This document shows positions 62,001 through 64,000 of a DNA stretch of 64,000 bases, in pieces; positions within the stretch are counted from its first letter, which is position 1; each line of letters begins with the position of its first letter. The stretch comes from Diplocarpon mali (Eukaryota; Ascomycota; Leotiomycetes; Helotiales; Drepanopezizaceae). The notes under the pieces are model-generated. The model was given only the letters and a program-made list of their open reading frames with translations, had not been told where the DNA came from and did no database searches. The position numbers and the translations under genes are program-made. Location: assembly GCA_024741835.1 (NCBI GenBank), contig JAENRP010000003.1, positions 127,394-191,393 on the forward strand, in the 5' to 3' direction.

Positions 62001-62625
62001 GACCCTCTCTACAACAGTTATAGGAAAATACCTCACCCAAGCTGAGGTACTAGCACAATCTACGTACGATACCCTGGCTCTTATCATATCCACCGCGTGT
62101 GATAAAGGCCTGTGGGCTAAGCCGGAGGTCAGGGTAAAAGTCGACGGGTATAACAAGGATCTTGTCAAGAGTCTTGAAAATAATCTGGCGTCTGTGGAGC
62201 AGATGGAGAGCATCGTGCCCGCTTTCCAGAGCACACTTCACGCTCTCTACACCGCACACGAAGTCGGGACTGTGGCTGTCAAATTCTGCAGCTATATATC
62301 AAGGCGGGGCAAGGACGTGTACGAGAAGCAGGCAGATGCTAACAAGGCTATTGCAGCAGTTGCGCAGCAATTATTGCAAACCGTTGCTGCCAAGTGTGCT
62401 GCTGTGAAGAAGGGGCTGGATGAAGGGGGTTGGATCGACAGGGTGCTAGAGAGCGTGCTGCCAGATGAAAACGGCGGGATAAGCGAGTTATCAGTGGAGA
62501 CTGTTGCGGCATTGAGGAAACTTGTGGATGAGAACTTCATGGAGGAATGGGCTGGTGAGGTTGTGGAGAGCTGGAAGGATTCCGTTGTCGGGTTTTCTCT
62601 TCTCAAGACGCTCACCAAAGCCTAG
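59095..62625 (+). CDS. NAA25: NatB N-terminal acetyltransferase auxiliary subunit (Naa25/Mdm20)
   Basis: Ribosome-anchoring, TPR-rich subunit of NatB, which acetylates nascent proteins starting Met-Asp/Glu/Asn/Gln. Exons 59095-59217, 59341-59631, 59695-59775, 59825-59920, 59979-60325, 60378-60705, 60769-61639, 61699-61823 and 61873-62625; all phases agree and give 1004 residues. The N-terminus (MDQFQDRQDAQIWTAIEAKN, FKQALKLVDKRLAKK) is the family's first TPR pair, followed by FQRCLARNDLDHARQIANSL, DYIFWNISTMFL and LRDPLLGPESAVAKGEWELW. A Cys-rich patch lies at 467-481 (CIFCSNPC, CITC), then LLPTDRHPADDFAILAAISL, a strongly conserved block, and HVAKNVWLSFKHKSYNSVFE. The C-terminal 250 residues are helical. 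The encoded protein itself starts Met-Asp, a NatB substrate type. Confidence 0.9.
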
Positions 62626-62797
62626 CAAAGGGCTGCGCATGCATGGCCAGCCTCGCTTGAGCTAGCACATGCTGCGATATCTGGCTATAGATCTTTCGCA
62701 TCAAGAAATATGGTAAGCTTCATCCTTCCCATTGCAATCCTTCACATGGCCCCGACATCCGCAAGATTCATAATTGTATTGCTCCAGTCCCTCCTGA

Positions 62798-63442
62798 TTA
62801 AAGCATATCCTCCTCCGCTGCCTTCCTGCGCTGGATCTTCGCCACCATCTCCCTCCTCTCCTCCCTCAATGTAAGAAACACCCAGAACCAGGTAATCATC
62901 TCCACAAACGCCCACGTAAACAGCACTCTGTTTTTCAGGCCCTCGCCCCAGCTACTCGCTTGGTAGGAAGTCGACGCATACATAGGAGAGGTGGAGGAGA
63001 AGGCGTAGGAGTAGAATGTCAGGCAGAAGAAGAGGATTAGGCGGACCGGTGCTGTTTGGGCCAAGTAGTCAGTCTCTTGCTCGGCGCATGAGGGGAGGTG
63101 GGGGCCGCACCTTGGGAGCCCCAGTGAAATTGGGAGATTTCTTCAGGCTGGGAGACGGAGACCAGGTCGCTGACGCCAACCACCAGCAGGACGGCTGCAA
63201 GAAAGGCCAGTGGCGCGGACTGCAGCTCGAAGGCGCGCGAATATGGCTACAGAATGTAAGCACGGTGTGTGACGCGATTTCTACTTGTGAAGAAGATTGT
63301 GTACCAGTCCCATGGCCTCCCCTATTATAAAGACTAATGTCTGATCCGCTATTGTTTCGGGTGAACTGAGGAAGAAGAAGGCCAGCGTAATGTGGAATAG
63401 GGAGAGAGAGGTTATGATCATTGCGGCAGAGATAAGGCCCAT
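62798..63442 (-). CDS. ILM1: Ilm1-like mitochondrial DNA maintenance membrane protein
   Basis: Exons, in coding order: 63442-63305, 63246-63111 and 63051-62798; 175 residues. Joined they read MGLISAAMIITSLSLFHITL, SSPETIADQTLVFIIGEAMG, LPYSRAFELQSAPLAFLAAV, LLVVGVSDLVSV and SQFHWGSQAPVRLILFFCLT, matching the four-helix membrane proteins named after yeast Ilm1 (increased loss of mitochondrial DNA). The tail ends with the charged helix REERREMVAKIQRRKAAEE. Yeast Ilm1 was found through mitochondrial DNA loss and has been placed in the ER; its biochemical role is not settled. The start at 63442 gives the family's first helix. It diverges from the transferase gene, with 285 bp between starts. Confidence 0.88.
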
Positions 63443-63727
63443 TGTGAAAGAATTCCTGTCGGTGTACTGGGGGATGAGATGGAGGGGAAGAAAAATGTAG
63501 CGTCTGTCGAGTTTTCAGGTTGTCTTGAGTCGCATGTCTCACAGAGTATTCTTGCATTGATGCCTTCTCACAGAATAGAAAGTCGGATCAAAAGACGATA
63601 CAGGGGTCATGAGTTGGTCGTTTCTCCGATCCGAGACAATCAGGGGTCCAAGCTACCAGCTTGAGCTTGGAACCCCTCCTCTTGCCAAAGCTCCAGACGA
63701 GCTGGGTCAACGTCCAGGAGACTCGAC
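63443..63727. promoter_or_regulatory. Shared divergent promoter region
   Basis: 285 bp separate the Ilm1 start (-) from the geranylgeranyltransferase beta-subunit start (+), so both promoters must overlap here. No specific site identified. Confidence 0.5.
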
Positions 63728-64000
63728 ATGGCAGAGCCGACGCTGCAGAAAGAGAAGCATATCAAGTACTGGCAACGATGTCTCAAGTCTCTGCTGCCCA
63801 CCGCATATACCAGCACCGATTCCTCGCGCATGACCCTAGGATTCTTCATCCTCTCGGCGCTGGACCTTCTCGACGCGGGCGCAGACACCCTCCCCGAGAA
63901 GCAGCGCAAGGAAATCAGAGACTGGATCTTGAAATGCCAGCATCCGAACGGTGGGTTCTGCGGCTCTCCTAATCACAGGTTTCCGGATGCGTGCTATTTT
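63728..64000 (+). CDS. CDC43: Geranylgeranyltransferase type I beta subunit, 3' end missing
   Basis: Beta subunit of the prenyltransferase that attaches geranylgeranyl to CaaX proteins such as Rho GTPases. The first 91 codons are present: KHIKYWQRCLKSLLPTAYTS, RMTLGFFILSALDLLDAGAD, then RDWILKCQHPNGGFCGSPNH. The block HIKYW.RCL..LLP..YTS.D..RMTL.FF is characteristic of GGTase-I beta and separates it from farnesyltransferase and Rab transferase beta subunits. The W-I-x-x-C-Q-x-P-N-G-G-F segment is the first alpha-alpha barrel repeat. The zinc-binding residues lie beyond the window. An AG-GT at 63978-63981 could mark an intron edge, but the frame remains open to the end. Confidence 0.85.
   Translation, partial: MAEPTLQKEKHIKYWQRCLKSLLPTAYTSTDSSRMTLGFFILSALDLLDAGADTLPEKQRKEIRDWILKCQHPNGGFCGSPNHRFPDACYF

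Overview
The window is nuclear DNA of a filamentous ascomycete (Pezizomycotina). Almost every gene is split by short introns (41-165 nt, mostly about 50) with GT-AG ends and CTRAC-like branch points. The gene set is typical of the group: a Zn2Cys6 regulator, a Crz1-type factor, Atg33, Ilm1, the NatB auxiliary subunit, a Leu/Ala-Lys-Leu-tailed peroxisomal reductase and a DUF3445 protein. I did not identify class or genus. A 14-base run of N at 12454-12467 is an assembly gap.

Layout. 1-6.5 kb: the 3' part of a GH47 alpha-mannosidase (+), a short SRPBCC-fold protein with a doubtful N-terminus (+) and an amino-acid permease (+). 7.9-15.8 kb: a secreted, C-terminally anchored histidine acid phosphatase (+), a flavin monooxygenase (+) and, converging on it, a nine-exon Zn2Cys6 regulator (-). 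17.8-20.0 kb: a peroxisomal 2,4-dienoyl-CoA reductase (-) and a divergent Atg33-like mitophagy protein (+). 20-29.5 kb is almost empty of genes, followed by a 54-residue Cys-containing small protein at 29.49 kb. 31.5-33.1 kb: a DUF3445 protein (-). 34.6-42.5 kb: one very large 12-exon gene (-) of about 2212 residues built from some 25 Trp-Gly/poly-Lys modules and a long charged coiled-coil. 45.2-47.7 kb: two gene relics, a 5'-truncated ToxD-like oxidoreductase (+) and a frame-broken gene of unknown family (-). 48.0-50.2 kb: Crz1 (+). 51.0-53.3 kb: a RING protein (-). 54.7-55.9 kb: a 2OG-Fe(II) oxygenase-like protein (-). 59.1-62.6 kb: the NatB auxiliary subunit (+). 62.8-63.4 kb: Ilm1 (-). 63.7 kb to the end: the start of the geranylgeranyltransferase-I beta subunit (+).

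Most genes are unrelated housekeeping or regulatory genes with their own promoters. The only pair that might be functionally linked by position is the flavin monooxygenase and the Zn2Cys6 regulator that face each other across the assembly gap, and no synthase gene lies near them. For each spliced gene I placed exon boundaries by eye and checked that the exon lengths keep one reading frame. The most unusual element is the giant modular gene: it holds a 294-bp in-frame tandem duplication and, directly downstream, four tandem 48-nt coding units, three of which are separate exons with similar introns between them.
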